Below are positions 37,174-48,246 of a DNA stretch of 64,000 nucleotides, piece by piece. Each line of letters begins with the position of its first letter. Positions within the stretch are counted from its first letter, which is position 1. The notes under the pieces are model-generated. The model had not been told where the DNA came from and did not search any database. It saw only the letters and a list, made by a program, of their open reading frames with translations. The position numbers were made by a program, and so were the translations under genes. The DNA is from Bacteroidota bacterium (GTDB lineage Bacteria; Bacteroidota; Bacteroidia; AKYH767-A; OLB10): assembly GCA_016722525.1 (NCBI GenBank), contig JADKJB010000034.1, positions 248,001-312,000 of the forward strand, written 5' to 3'.

Positions 37174-38113
37174 ATGAAATTTGATACTCCAGTAACAATT
37201 CAGGAATTGGCATTGCTCACCGGTTCCAAAGTAATTGGGAACGACTCTTCCATAGTGAGCGGAATTAACGAAATTCATATGGTTGGTCATGGAGACATTA
37301 CTTTCGTTGATCATCCAAAATATTATGATAAGGCATTGCATTCAGCAGCGTCTTTTGTGATTATTAACAAAGAAGTGGTTTGCCCTTCCGGGAAGTCACT
37401 TTTATTTTCTGATGACCCGTTCCGGGACTACGTTAAAATTGTAAAGCATTTTAGACCTTTTCAATCTTCGCTTACTGCTATATCACCTACAGCAAAAGTT
37501 GGAAATGGTACTATTATTCAACCTAATGTCTTTTTAGGAAACCATGTTGTAATAGGGAAAAATTGTTTGATACATGCAGGTGTTGCTATTTATGACCATT
37601 GCATAGTAGGGGATGATGTAATTATTCATTCCAATACTGTAATCGGTTCTGATGCATTTTATTTTAAAAGAAGGCCGGAAGGCTATGACAAAATGGTATC
37701 CTGTGGCAGGGTAATCATTGAAGATAAAGTTGAAATAGGTTCGTGTTGCACCATCGACAAAGGCGTATCGGGAGATACAATTATTGGAGCAGGAACCAAA
37801 TTCGATAATCATATTCATATTGGCCATGACACTGTAATTGGTCGCAACTGCTTGTTTGCTGCTCAGGTAGGTGTTGCAGGCGTGGTGAAAGTTGAAGATG
37901 ATGTTATACTTTGGGGTCAGGTAGGTGTTCAAAAGACCTGGTTATTGGAAAGGAGCTGTGGTACTTGGCCAATCAGGAATAGCCAAATCCCTTGAAGGAA
38001 ATACCACTTATTTTGGAAGCCCGGTTCGAGAGGCTCGCGAAAAAATGAAAGAACTTGCAATGATCAAACGCCTCCCTGAATTGATTAAATTATTGGATCC
38101 TTCAAATATTTAG
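37174..38113 (+). CDS. LpxD-like UDP-acylglucosamine N-acyltransferase, frameshift near the end
   Basis: Left-handed beta-helix acyltransferase. The N-terminal domain (PVTIQELALLTGSKVIGND) is LpxD-like; the middle has hexapeptide repeats (GNHVVIGKNCLIHAGVAIYD). The catalytic-type His lies in FDNHIHIGHDTVIGRNCLFA. Near 37935-37955 two bases appear to be missing (AAAA and GGA runs); the frame then gives KGAVVLGQSGIAKSLEGN and a C-terminal helix to 38113. The corrected length is about 313 residues, shorter than canonical LpxD (about 340). Bacteroidota often carry such a second copy, so lpxD itself may be elsewhere. It acts in the cytoplasm, on lipid A or a related sugar. Confidence 0.8.
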
Positions 38114-38115
38114 TT

Positions 38116-39348
38116 TTGGAACTCGAAACCGAAAATAATCGCAACATGGAATTGGAGGCAAAAAAACTCCAATTGCATTGGCTTTTACAGATCACGAAAG
38201 CCATTAATTATAATTTACCTGTTGCTAATCTTTTTGAAATTTATCAGTCTGTTTTGAAGGAACATCTTGGTGTGGGTAGTTTAATTTTGCTCATCCATGA
38301 AGGAAACTGGCAAATACCGGTAAGTTTTGGATTTGAAGGACAATTGCCATTTACGGATTTCGATTTAGTTGCTGCAGAAGTACAGAAAATTTCAGAGCAA
38401 AATACTGAAACTCCGATTTGGTTTAAGTATTTTGAAACGGTAGTTCCGGTTTTTCATAATGACAGACCACTTGCATATGCGCTCATTGGAAATTTAAATG
38501 ATCAAATTTTTCCTTCAAAACGTGAAATTATTACCTATATACACACCATCACTAATCTTATTGTTGTGGCAATTGAGAATAAGCGGATGGCAAAAGAATC
38601 AATACGCCAGGCTGCGGTAGACAGAGAATTGGAGCTTGCCGCACAAATGCAAACAATGCTTTTCCCTGCAAGTTTTGTTAAGAACTCATTTATGGATATT
38701 GCTGCTACCTATATACCGCATTCATCTGTTGGCGGCGATTATTATGATTACATACCGCTGAATGAGCATGAAGCACTTGTATGTATGGCCGATGTATCCG
38801 GGAAAGGGATTTCAGCAGCTTTACTGATGTCTAATTTTCAGGCAAACCTGCACGCACTGATCAAGCACACTTATACTTCCTTAGAGAACCTTATCATTGA
38901 ATTGAATGATTGCGTAAACAGATCGGCCAGAGGAGAAAAATTTATTACTTTTTTCATAGCAAAAATCAATAATGCAACTAACGAAATCGAATATATAAAT
39001 GCCGGACATAATCCCCCGATGTTGGTTCATGGCAATCAAATTATAATTCTGGAACAAGGCACAACGGGATTGGGAATGTTTGAAGAGCTACCTTTTTTGA
39101 ATATAGGCAGATTGCATTTTCCACAAGGTTCTGTTTTGTTTTGTTATACAGATGGAATTATAGAAATGGAAAATCATGAGGGTATAGCTTACGGAACAGA
39201 ACTGCTGGAAGTGTTACTTTTAAAACACCATGGCGCAACAACAATGGAAGATTTACACAGTGTTATGGTTGCATCATTTGACGATTATTGCAAAGGAATT
39301 GGTTACAATGATGATGTAACTTTTTTAAGTGTTAGAATTACCGGATAA
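38116..39348 (+). CDS. SpoIIE/PP2C-type serine phosphatase with N-terminal sensor domain
   Basis: 410 residues from TTG 38116; ATG 38146 is a possible alternative. The N-terminal 170 residues look like a GAF-type sensor domain. A linker (AVDRELELAAQMQTMLFP) leads to the RsbU/SpoIIE PP2C domain, with SSVGGDYYDYI, CMADVSGKGISAALLMSNFQ, EYINAGHNPP and FCYTDGIIE, which hold the metal-binding aspartates. Such phosphatases act on anti-anti-sigma proteins in partner-switching pathways. It starts 3 bases after the LpxD-like gene and overlaps the convergent ligase gene by 24 bases. Confidence 0.9.
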   Translation: MELETENNRNMELEAKKLQLHWLLQITKAINYNLPVANLFEIYQSVLKEHLGVGSLILLIHEGNWQIPVSFGFEGQLPFTDFDLVAAEVQKISEQNTETPIWFKYFETVVPVFHNDRPLAYALIGNLNDQIFPSKREIITYIHTITNLIVVAIENKRMAKESIRQAAVDRELELAAQMQTMLFPASFVKNSFMDIAATYIPHSSVGGDYYDYIPLNEHEALVCMADVSGKGISAALLMSNFQANLHALIKHTYTSLENLIIELNDCVNRSARGEKFITFFIAKINNATNEIEYINAGHNPPMLVHGNQIIILEQGTTGLGMFEELPFLNIGRLHFPQGSVLFCYTDGIIEMENHEGIAYGTELLEVLLLKHHGATTMEDLHSVMVASFDDYCKGIGYNDDVTFLSVRITG

Positions 39349-40803
39349 ATTCGTTTTCTGGTCATTGAAACTTTCTTTTTCACGGAAATGATAAACATCA
39401 AGTGCAACAATTCCGGCAATAAATGCCCAAAAGGGAACAGAAGCTTTTTCAGTATCCAGAAAATTGTTTAACATTCCATGTATCCAATAGGTAATCAGTC
39501 CTAGAATCAATCCTTTTGCCAGTATCCGAACACGTTTATCTTTTGAGTAAATAATCATGCGGGAAGCGCGATATATCGTAAAAATTCCAATCAGGATAAA
39601 AGCAATCGGCCCTAATATACCTTGTTCAGCGAGGGGGCCAATAAATTCACTGTGTGCATTGCCTCCTTCACCAAAATTTGTACTGATATAAGTTCTTTCA
39701 CTCCATTTTTGATAAGGCGCATATTGGAACATATAAGTCCCTGGACCCCATCCGAACCAAGGCCTATCATCGAAAAGTCTGAAAGCGCTGTGCCACCTGT
39801 TAATTCGTTCTACGTTTGATGCATCAGTAGAAATATTCGACATAGATTCAACATGTGATGCATAATCTGATGAAGACTGCTCTTCGTTTTGTTCCAGTTC
39901 CATGATAATCTGAGTCTGGAATATAAAAATGAAGGCAACCACAGTAACAATTCCTGAAATTATTATAGCTGTTTTAATTCTCAGAAGGAATACCAGGTAA
40001 CATAAGAGGGCAGCAACCAAACTAATCCAGGATGCCCGGGTATATGACAACACAATGGCAGAAATAAGAATGAGCAACGCCACAAAAGCCCAAATCCTTA
40101 AATTGATGGAAGTATCTTTGTCGGCGATATATCCAAAGATAAGCGGAATAAACATAGCTATCATAGCAGCGTATGCAGTATGGTCGTTATAAAAAGGTAC
40201 CATAGATGTATGAGCAGCTTGTTCTGAAAATCCTTGTGAAGCATGTATTAGGGTAGTGTAAAAAATTATGATCATCAATGGGATTAAATAGCACCATGAA
40301 AAAATTTTAATGTTTTTGATATTTTTGAACATCTGAATAGCCAGAAAATAATACACTAAAACAAAGCAGTACCTCGCAAGAGTAGCTTTAAAGGAAACCA
40401 AAGGGAGTGAGCTGGTCAACGTAGTAATTGTCATCCATAATAAATGGAATATTATGGCAAGAGTAACAGGGTGTGACAATATTTTTTTATCGATGGGTTC
40501 ATTTGCAATTGTTTTAAAAACAAACAACAACATAATACCAAAAATAATTGGTTCGGAGGGAAGGCTTACACCAATTCCAAGGCCTGTTTTGGAAAGATTA
40601 ATTGACAAAGGAGTAACAACAACTGCAAAAAGCATGAGTAAATCCATCCTGTAGATTCCTGTAACAATAACAAGAATGACAGCAGGTAATAGGAGAATCC
40701 AAAATACTTCACTTACAAATCCTATACAGGCGGCTATGGCGAAAACGGTAATACCTCCGTAAAGCCACCACAACCCAACGCTATTTTTGGCTAGTGGTTG
40801 CAT
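39325..40803 (-). CDS. O-antigen ligase family membrane protein
   Basis: 492 residues from ATG 40803 with about 11 hydrophobic helices. The long periplasmic loop holds NRWHSAFRLFDDRPWFGWGPGTYMF and GEGGNAHSEFIGPLAEQGILG, where the Arg, His and Gly-rich pattern is that of the Wzy_C/O-antigen ligase family (PF04932). It either polymerises repeat units or ligates a glycan to a lipid carrier. It lies 18 bases after the chain-length gene and overlaps the SpoIIE phosphatase gene at the stop. Confidence 0.88.
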   Translation of the reverse strand: MQPLAKNSVGLWWLYGGITVFAIAACIGFVSEVFWILLLPAVILVIVTGIYRMDLLMLFAVVVTPLSINLSKTGLGIGVSLPSEPIIFGIMLLFVFKTIANEPIDKKILSHPVTLAIIFHLLWMTITTLTSSLPLVSFKATLARYCFVLVYYFLAIQMFKNIKNIKIFSWCYLIPLMIIIFYTTLIHASQGFSEQAAHTSMVPFYNDHTAYAAMIAMFIPLIFGYIADKDTSINLRIWAFVALLILISAIVLSYTRASWISLVAALLCYLVFLLRIKTAIIISGIVTVVAFIFIFQTQIIMELEQNEEQSSSDYASHVESMSNISTDASNVERINRWHSAFRLFDDRPWFGWGPGTYMFQYAPYQKWSERTYISTNFGEGGNAHSEFIGPLAEQGILGPIAFILIGIFTIYRASRMIIYSKDKRVRILAKGLILGLITYWIHGMLNNFLDTEKASVPFWAFIAGIVALDVYHFREKESFNDQKTNLSGNSNT

Positions 40804-40821
40804 CAATTCAAGAGATGGAAA

Positions 40822-41807
40822 TTAAAGCAATCTGTTGCTTTCAATTCGTTTCGTATTTTCAAAAATCACAATGATAATTAAGGAAAGCAATAACATAGCA
40901 CCAGTAAACATAATTATCAATAAGCTTCTTACCGGGTAGGATTTCTTTTCGGCCGGCACCGGTTTAGTGACCAGATTAGAGTAAGTCAATTCTTTAGAAA
41001 GATCCTTCAAAGCGTTCTCATAACTGATTTTATAATCATTGTATGCACCACGTGCACGCCACAAATGTTCTTTTAGCGAAATATACTCGCCTCCCTTAGT
41101 AAGTAAGTTATCCATTACTTTGTCAAGGGGCCTGTTACCACCTGCGCCAACCCTTCCGGAAGCCATTTCGTTGTAGTATGTTTTTGTGAAGGATTTTATT
41201 TGGCCATCGTAATCAAGAATACCATACTTAGTTCTTATTTCCAACAATGCCAACTCCATCGAATCCATTTCTGCCTTTTTAAGATCTAATTGATTTTTGA
41301 GGATTACTACTACTTCACCCGATTTTTCGCGTTGCATCGATCGTGCTTTTTTATGCATAATGGAAAGTACCGAATCTACCATTTGGCTTGCAATTAAAGG
41401 ATTGGTATCCCAAACAGTTATTTCAACAGATTCAAACTTAGTTTTATCCACTTTAATATTCTCACTCATCATAGCATATAGTATGGACAAGGGAAATTTA
41501 GCCGTAGTGTCAATGTCGTAATGTTGAAAAAGTTGAAAATCATCTATCAATTCATCTCTGATGTCATCCGATTCCAAAAGTTGAAGCATCTGTTCTGTAG
41601 GGCTTTCGGTTGAATAAGGAACAAGATTGGAGGGATATACAATAGCTGTTGACTTGAATTTTGGTTTAATAAATGTTTCTGATGAAAAAATTACAGCAAG
41701 TACTATCGACACAACAGCTACAAGTATCAAATGAACTTTATACTTATTGACAATGGCAAAAAGAAAAGTACATCAAAGCCATGCTTTTGATCAGCGGAAT
41801 CCTTCAT
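40822..41807 (-). CDS. Wzz-type polysaccharide chain-length/co-polymerase protein, frameshift at the start
   Basis: The long frame begins inside a membrane helix. The true start is ATG 41805-41807 (MKDSADQKHGFDVLFF). After a shift in the T5 run near 41775 it continues IVNKYKVHLILVAVVSIVLA. A periplasmic domain with coiled-coil (about residues 140-240, QLDLKKAEMDSMELALLEIR) and a second C-terminal helix (SLLIIMFTGAMLLLSLIIIV) complete the Wzz architecture of about 328 residues. No tyrosine kinase domain is present. It works with a polymerase and the flippase next door. Confidence 0.82.
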
Positions 41808-41937
41808 TCTGTGTTTTGATTAAGTGGTTACAGGGGGGCAAAAGTATAAAAAAATCAATTAAATCCCGCACCTAACCAATTATAAACAAGATATTTAACT
41901 CTTAAACAATAATTCAAATACAAAAGCGTTTCGCAGT

Positions 41938-43373
41938 TCAATTTTTCAGGATCAGGGCAATTGATTTAATGCTTATTAGTCTTAAAATGAGTGCTATAGT
42001 AGTACTTGCCAGTACGGAAATGCTGAGTGAAATGGCCCAGGGAATTTCTACAGTACTCATCAACCAGGTTATGCACAATGTTGCCCCGGTAAAGGCTACA
42101 AATTTTATAATTAACTTAAAATCAGGAACAAGTTGGAAAATACGGTAACAAAGAATGACTTGAATAAATGCAGTTATAAATTGTGTGAGCAGGCTGGAAA
42201 TTGCTGCTCCGGTTGCTTGCAAATTCGGGATCAGAATAAAGTTAAGAATAACATTAAAAGCCATTCCTGCGCCGGCCATAATGTTTAATTGTTTTAGATT
42301 GCCATTTGCAGTCAATAAAGTTCCGAAAATATATGTAGTTGAAATTGCAAAAAAACAAGACATTAAAATACCAAATAATGTTGCGGATTCTACTACATGC
42401 TGTGTGTAAAGGAGGTCCATCACTTCAGATCGGTAAAAGATTGAAACTGAAGCCACCACTATAGCGGGAACGGCAATGAGTGCATAGGAAAGTTGTAACA
42501 GGCTTCGGATATTTTCTTTTTTCTTGAGCATGTGTGAAAACATAGGCAAGAGCAGGCTTGCAAAAAGGAAAGCCATCATATTGGCAGCATCTAAAATTCT
42601 ATATGCCTGTGCATAAATTCCTGCTTGTAAAGATCCATCAGGTAACAGCCGTTCAATCATAACAGAGTCAATCCTGTTATAAAAGGTCATCAACAAGATG
42701 AGGATAGCAAATGGGTACGACTTTTTAAGTATCATTAATGCAAAAAGCGGATGCCAATTTAGTTTACTAAAAGTTGCTTTCTTTGCTAAAATGGTAAAAG
42801 TGAAAATTACTGTGAGAATATAAGCAAAGGTTTGAGCCCAAATGAACCATTCAATTCGAAAAGGGGTAGAAGTAACATTTCCCCAAAGTAAAAAAGCACA
42901 AATTATTATCATTATAGCCCTATCGAGGACCGATACAATACTGTCGGTTTTAAACAGGTGAAGTCCTGCCAAATTGGACCTTAAATAAAGAATGAAAGAG
43001 ATAAGGACCTGGTTAAGAAGTAAAACCAAAAGCAATTCCACTTGCTGAATGCTATAGCCTAGTAGAAATGAGGCCACAAAACTGATAATCAAATATATGC
43101 CTGCTAAAAAAAAACGTAATAAAATTATCCCTGAAAGATGTTTATCTAACAAGTGACGGTTTTGAGAGATATTTCTATTGTTGAAATTGGTGATGCCTAA
43201 ATCAAGTAGAATATTAAAAAGGAAGGAAAAGTTGAACAAAGCATAATATTCCCCATAAGCCACCGCTCCTGTCACATTTTGCACTGTTCGGTCGATGCCA
43301 AGCAGCCAAAAGGGTTTGATAAGCAGGTTCAGGAAAAGAAGAAAAGCCAGGTTGGTGATAAATTTTTTTGCAT
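41938..43373 (-). CDS. Oligosaccharide flippase (Wzx/MATE-like), frameshift at the start codon
   Basis: About 480 residues and 12 to 14 hydrophobic helices of the polysaccharide-export MOP family, beginning LLFLNLLIKPFWLLGIDRTVQ. The open frame extends to a TTG at 43390-43392, but that TTG lies inside a TAAATTTG promoter box. If one A is added to the seven-A run at 43364-43370, ATG 43371-43373 reads MQKKFITNLAFLL and enters the frame, giving a short leader after the box. I prefer this start. Translocates a lipid-linked glycan across the inner membrane; it is 130 bases from the Wzz-type gene. Confidence 0.85.
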
Positions 43374-43389
43374 TCCGGAAAAGTTGGTG

Positions 43390-43397
43390 CAAATTTA
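43390..43397 (-). promoter_or_regulatory. Putative -7 box (TAAATTTG) of the flippase gene
   Basis: An exact TAnnTTTG match on the minus strand. It overlaps the TTG that opens the longest reading frame, which argues that this TTG is not the start codon. Confidence 0.4.
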
Positions 43398-43433
43398 ACC
43401 TAATTATTTTGTGTCACTACAACATCCACGAAT

Positions 43434-44030
43434 ATGCTTAAAGAATATAAAACCGGAAAGAAGTACGTTGCAGGATGTGATGAGGCTGGTCGCGGGTGTT
43501 TGGCCGGGCCTGTATATGCTGCAAGTGTGATTTTGCCTAAAGGCTTTAAGCACCCTCTTTTGAATGATTCTAAAAAAATGAAAGAAGGGGATAGACTAAT
43601 TTTAAGAGAGGTAATTTTAAAAGAAGCGATATCTTGGGCTATAGGAATATGCGATCATCAAGAAATCGATACTATTAACATCTTAAATGCTTCTATTTTG
43701 GCAATGCATAAAGCCGTTTCAAAACTTGATATTCTGCCTCAGTTTTTATTGATTGATGGTAACCGATTCAAACCATATATAGGCATCGAACATGAATGTG
43801 TAATTGGGGGCGATGGGATTTATACTTGCATAGCCGCCGCCTCAGTATTGGCAAAGACAGAACGTGATCTTTATATGCTTCAACTGCATCAACAGTTTCC
43901 CCAATATGGATGGGATCGAAATAAAGCTTATGCAACAGAATCGCATCGAAAAGCGTTAATTCAATTTGGTCATTCTCCTTTTCACCGAAAAAGCTTTCGT
44001 CTCAATTATCAAACATCATTTGATTTTTAA
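43434..44030 (+). CDS. rnhB: Ribonuclease HII
   Basis: Removes ribonucleotides and RNA primers from DNA-RNA hybrids. 198 residues. The signature GCDEAGRGCLAGPVYAASVIL (shown to 20 residues) holds Asp and Glu of the catalytic DEDD set; LLIDGNRF and the AAASVLAKTERD segment supply the other acidic and structural residues. Normal length. It is divergent from the flippase gene, with a T-rich TTATTTTG box upstream. Confidence 0.96.
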   Translation: MLKEYKTGKKYVAGCDEAGRGCLAGPVYAASVILPKGFKHPLLNDSKKMKEGDRLILREVILKEAISWAIGICDHQEIDTINILNASILAMHKAVSKLDILPQFLLIDGNRFKPYIGIEHECVIGGDGIYTCIAAASVLAKTERDLYMLQLHQQFPQYGWDRNKAYATESHRKALIQFGHSPFHRKSFRLNYQTSFDF

Positions 44031-44145
44031 AAATCCTTATTAACACTTCTATGTAAATAAGTACCTATGATTGGTTCGAATGTGACCGCTGAATAAAGGT
44101 AGTTTTGGAGTATTCAAAAATTCCAAAGAATCCTTTCCATCAGTT

Positions 44146-46862
44146 ATGAAAAGAGTTGTTAGTTCTTCCATTATTACACTCTTTATTATTCTTGCTGTTT
44201 CAATAGCCTATTTTTATTTAAGGAATTTCAGGAATGCAGGTGGTGATCCTATTAAAGCTATACCAGCTGATGCATCATTTTTCCTGGTTTTTGATCCAGC
44301 ATTGAACAGTCTGATAATTTGATCAAATTCGAATATTGGCCAGTTTTAAGTAAATCTCCTGCCTTTGCAAGATTTAAAAGCAACATTATTGCAATTGACT
44401 CCATCAGCAAATCCAATGTTCGCTTCGGTAATTTCTTTTTAAATGAACCACTATTTTTATCTGCTCATGTTTCGGGAGCCAATGATTTTGATTTTCTATT
44501 CTTAAAAAGCATGAATTCTAAAACTGAAGAGTCAGTTTTAGCAGAAATCTTTCTTGAAATAGCAGGAAGCAATAAAACAATTGAAGAAAGAAGTTATGAC
44601 GGAAACACGATCAAAGAAATTACTTTGATTGATAAAAGCACATTTTCGTTTTCAGTTTCTAAAGGAATTCTTATTGCCAGCTTTACGCCATTTCTGGTGG
44701 AAGATGCTTTAAGACAATTGAAACTTGGCAAACCGGTTTTCACAGATTTTGAAGCTGCAAAGACGAGTTTCAAGTCAACCGGAATGGATTTGTATTTAAA
44801 CTTCAATTATCTTCCGCCATTTTTGAATATTTTCCTTGAATCAACGGGTAGCAAAGGAATAGCATCACTTCGGAGATTCAGTAATTGGTCCTGCTCAGGA
44901 ATTCAAATTAATGGAAACACCCTGGTAACAAATGGATATATAAAACAAACAGATTCTCTTCGGCTGGTGAATTGTTTTTCAGGTCAACAACCGGTGCCAA
45001 TGAATTTGATAAAAATACTTCCAGATAAAACCACCATAATTCAATATTTTGGTTTAAGTGATTTCAACCTTTTTTATTCTAAAATACAGAAAAATTATGC
45101 AGATGCCGGGCAACTGAATCGTAAACAAAAATTAATTCGCTCCATTACAGAACAGCACAAATTAAAAGTAGAAGACAAGTTACTGGAATGGATGGGAAAT
45201 GAATATGCGATGGTGATTCTGGAGCCAACAGGATTGAATTTTGAGAATAATTCATTTGCTATTTTCAAAACAAAGAAGATAGGAGATGCAAAGAATTCTT
45301 TAAAAACCATGAGTAGAATTGTTGATAAGAAACTGAATATTAAAACCAAAGAAGAAACATACAACGGACATAGTATTGGGTTTGTAGGATTAACCGGAGT
45401 TTTACCAGCTTTGTTTGGTGAATCTTTTAACAAGGTGAATAAAATGTATTACACTGATATCGGCAATTACATTGTTTTCGGCAATCAGGCTTCTTCTTTA
45501 AGGATGTTTATTGATGAATTTGATTCAGGCGCCTTATTGAGTAAATCTGAACATTTCAGTCCGATCCAAAAGCAAATAGGAGTAGGAGGCAACTTTTTAT
45601 TTTATGCAAGCCCAACGTCCAGTACCTATATTCTGAAATCGGTTTTAAATTCAACATGGAGATCTAACCTGGATACCTACAAGGAATTATTTGGAGGGTT
45701 CAACGACTTTTCTTTTATTTTAAAAGCATCCACAACAAAATTTGAAATTCAGGGAATGTTGAATTTTTCAAAGACAATGAAACGAGAAGGGGTCAGCCAG
45801 GCGTTTACAATTGAAACAGACTCATCGGTTATGATGAGACCTTTGCTTACCAAAGATCCGGTAAGCCAAACAAAACAATTAATTTTTCAGGATGACTCGG
45901 AAGCAATTTTCTTTTCAGATAACGATGGTGATATACTTTGGAAATTATCTATTGATGGAAAAGTAATGAGTGATTTTTTCGAAATTGATTTATTCAAAAA
46001 TAGTTCGAGGCAATTTTTGTTCAATACCAAAGATTATCTTTATTTGATTGATGCCGAAGGTAAGCCTGTAGGAAATTATCCTATCAGGTTGCCTGCTCCA
46101 GCAACAAATGGGATATCGGTTATTGATTTCGAGAAAAAGAAAGATCCAAGAATTTATCTTGCATGCGAAAATAAACGGGTATATGCTTATTTACCTTCCG
46201 GCAAACCGTTACCCGGATGGAATTTCCAGAAACTAACAGGTACCATAACCGATCCTATACGGACTGTACGATTAAGTGGAAAGGATTTTCTGGTTATAAA
46301 CGACAGAGAAGGAGGGATTTCAATTGTAAACAAATTCGGGGAAGCAGGTGTAACATTAATTCAGGAATTTATTGTTGCAAAAAATTCAGAATTTTTCGCC
46401 GACCCGTCAGGATCGTTTGTTACTACTGATTCAAATGGCAATGTGGTAATTGTATCTGCTGATGGATTGGTTCAAGTTATACCGTTGAATGCAGCGGGGC
46501 CCGATCATGGATTTGTATATCAGGATGTGGATGATGATGGGGAACCTGATTATGTCTTTTTAGATGGCAAAGAACTTACCGCATACAACAAAGGACTCGC
46601 ATTAATTTTTAGGAAAGTATTTGAAAGCAGCATGACAGGCCAATTGCAGTTGCTTACCTTAAAGGATCAAAAGAAGGCTTTTGGAGTTAAATCTGTTGCT
46701 GCCAACAAGTGCTGGTTAATCAAACTGGATGGTTCCATTTATCAGGGATTTCCGGTAAAAGGATGTGGTACAATGGTTATTGAAGAAATCAACACCGGAG
46801 GAAAGTACAGCCTTTTGGTAGGAAGTTTAGAAAATAACTTTACCGTTTTTACCCTGGATTAA
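44146..46862 (+). CDS. DUF3352-like membrane-anchored protein with C-terminal beta-propeller-like region
   Basis: ATG 44146 starts MKRVVSSSIITLFIILAVSIAYFYL (shown as an N-terminal membrane anchor of about 20 residues), then DPIKAIPADASFFLVFD. One shift near 44308 joins this to the long frame from SDNLIKFEYWP. About 905 residues. The central part resembles the Bacteroidota DUF3352 family, with VEDALRQLKLG and NSLKTMSRIVDKK. From about residue 580 the pattern turns to short repeats such as LFFSDNDGDILWKLSIDGK and DVDDDGEPDYVFLDGKE, typical of FG-GAP/VCBS-like propellers. The role is unknown. The domain split is from motif memory. Confidence 0.65.
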
Positions 46863-46868
46863 TACCGA

Positions 46869-47864
46869 CTATCGGAGTTGTATTTTTTGACCGGTTTTAA
46901 CAGCAACACTTTCTGTTAAATGGTTCAGTTTGATGAGCTTTTTAAGTTTGACCCCATGTATTTGTGATATCTGCCAAAGATTCTCGCCTTCAGCCACTAC
47001 ATGATATGGTTGAGAAGGAGTACCTCTTTTGGGTTTTAAATAAACCATATCGCCCACATTTAAGTTGTCGTCGGCATTGGCATCATTATACTTAAGAATT
47101 TGCCAGAGTCTCATATCGTTTGCCATTGCAACAGATAACCAGGAATCATTCTTTTCAGCAATAGTAAAAGGAACCCCATTGGCATTCCGGAGTAAATTAC
47201 CATTTTTAGCAGTTGAAGGTTTTTGGACTTTAGCAGAATGTTGTCTGGATGGCTTATGATTTGTTTTGGGTTTTACCGTTTTCTGTGATTTGGAATCCTT
47301 AGTTTGAGCAGCTAAAACTGGAGGTGTTGCAATTGTTACTGGTATTTTTTTACCACCCAAATCAAATTGGTGAAGATCATATTCTTCAATTAGTTTAATC
47401 AGCAATTCAGCATATCTGGGATTGGTAGCATATCCGGCACTTTTAAGGCCCCGGGCCCATGATTTATAATCTTGTATTTCATAATCGAAAAGAAAAGCAT
47501 ATCTGGAGCGGTCTCTTAAGAATCTTCCATGGTCATCATAAGATTCTAAAACATGATTGTACTTTCGGAAGCATTCATCTCTGGTGTCATCATCCTGATG
47601 AAAGGTTTCTCCGGTCCAGTCCTTGTGACACTTTATTCCGAAATGATTGTTAGCTTCTTTTGCAAGGGCGCTGTTACCACTTTCAGATTCAAGTATTCCC
47701 TGTGCCAGGGTGATGCTGGCAGGAACACCCATTTTCATCATATCCTTGATGGCATCTTCTTTATATTTTGTAATATATTCTGGAATGGTTGTCCTTTTTG
47801 GGGCCTGACCAAATGAATAGCTATCTAAAAATAAAATTGCAATCAGGAGGATAATATTTTTCAT
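46869..47864 (-). CDS. Glucosaminidase-domain (GH73) protein with two LysM repeats
   Basis: 331 residues. A signal peptide (IILLIAILFLDSYSFGQ) precedes a GH73/FlgJ-like domain: VPASITLAQGILESESGNS with the catalytic Glu, NNHFGIKCHKDWTG, and LKSAGYATNPRYAELLI. A Lys/Pro-rich linker (about 195-225) is followed by two LysM modules (about 230-275 and 285-330, YHVVAEGENLWQISQIHG). It cleaves peptidoglycan glycan strands and binds them by LysM. It ends six bases from the convergent DUF3352-like gene. Confidence 0.92.
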   Translation of the reverse strand: MKNIILLIAILFLDSYSFGQAPKRTTIPEYITKYKEDAIKDMMKMGVPASITLAQGILESESGNSALAKEANNHFGIKCHKDWTGETFHQDDDTRDECFRKYNHVLESYDDHGRFLRDRSRYAFLFDYEIQDYKSWARGLKSAGYATNPRYAELLIKLIEEYDLHQFDLGGKKIPVTIATPPVLAAQTKDSKSQKTVKPKTNHKPSRQHSAKVQKPSTAKNGNLLRNANGVPFTIAEKNDSWLSVAMANDMRLWQILKYNDANADDNLNVGDMVYLKPKRGTPSQPYHVVAEGENLWQISQIHGVKLKKLIKLNHLTESVAVKTGQKIQLR

Positions 47865-48246
47865 TTAAACGCAATATTGGATTAAAGTGCAATAAAAGCT
47901 AAAAATAGAATGATTCCGGAGGGGTTTTATTGTTATTAATTAACATTGTATTGTTCAAACCTATAAATGTTGTTAAAAAGACACTTTAATTCGTTTCAAA
48001 ACAACTCTTTAATAGCAATAAATTAACCTAAGGGCCACCTGATTTCCCCATTTCTCAATAAAAATTTAGATTTAGCGTTAATATTGAATTCAAAATAAAT
48101 GTATTACTTTTCAAGTTCCAATAAGAGATTGAATTTGATGTTCTATAATGCAGGAGTAAACAACTTTTACCAAAACCTGAAAATGCGCTTCTCATACCTA
48201 ACTATTTAATTACTTTCCCATCCCAACACTGTAAAAATAATTTCCT
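47865..48246. other. Intergenic stretch of 382 bases, no gene seen
   Basis: It separates the divergent glucosaminidase and barrel genes. The only open frame (36 codons near 48101) has no convincing features. No clear hairpin terminator is present. Confidence 0.5.
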
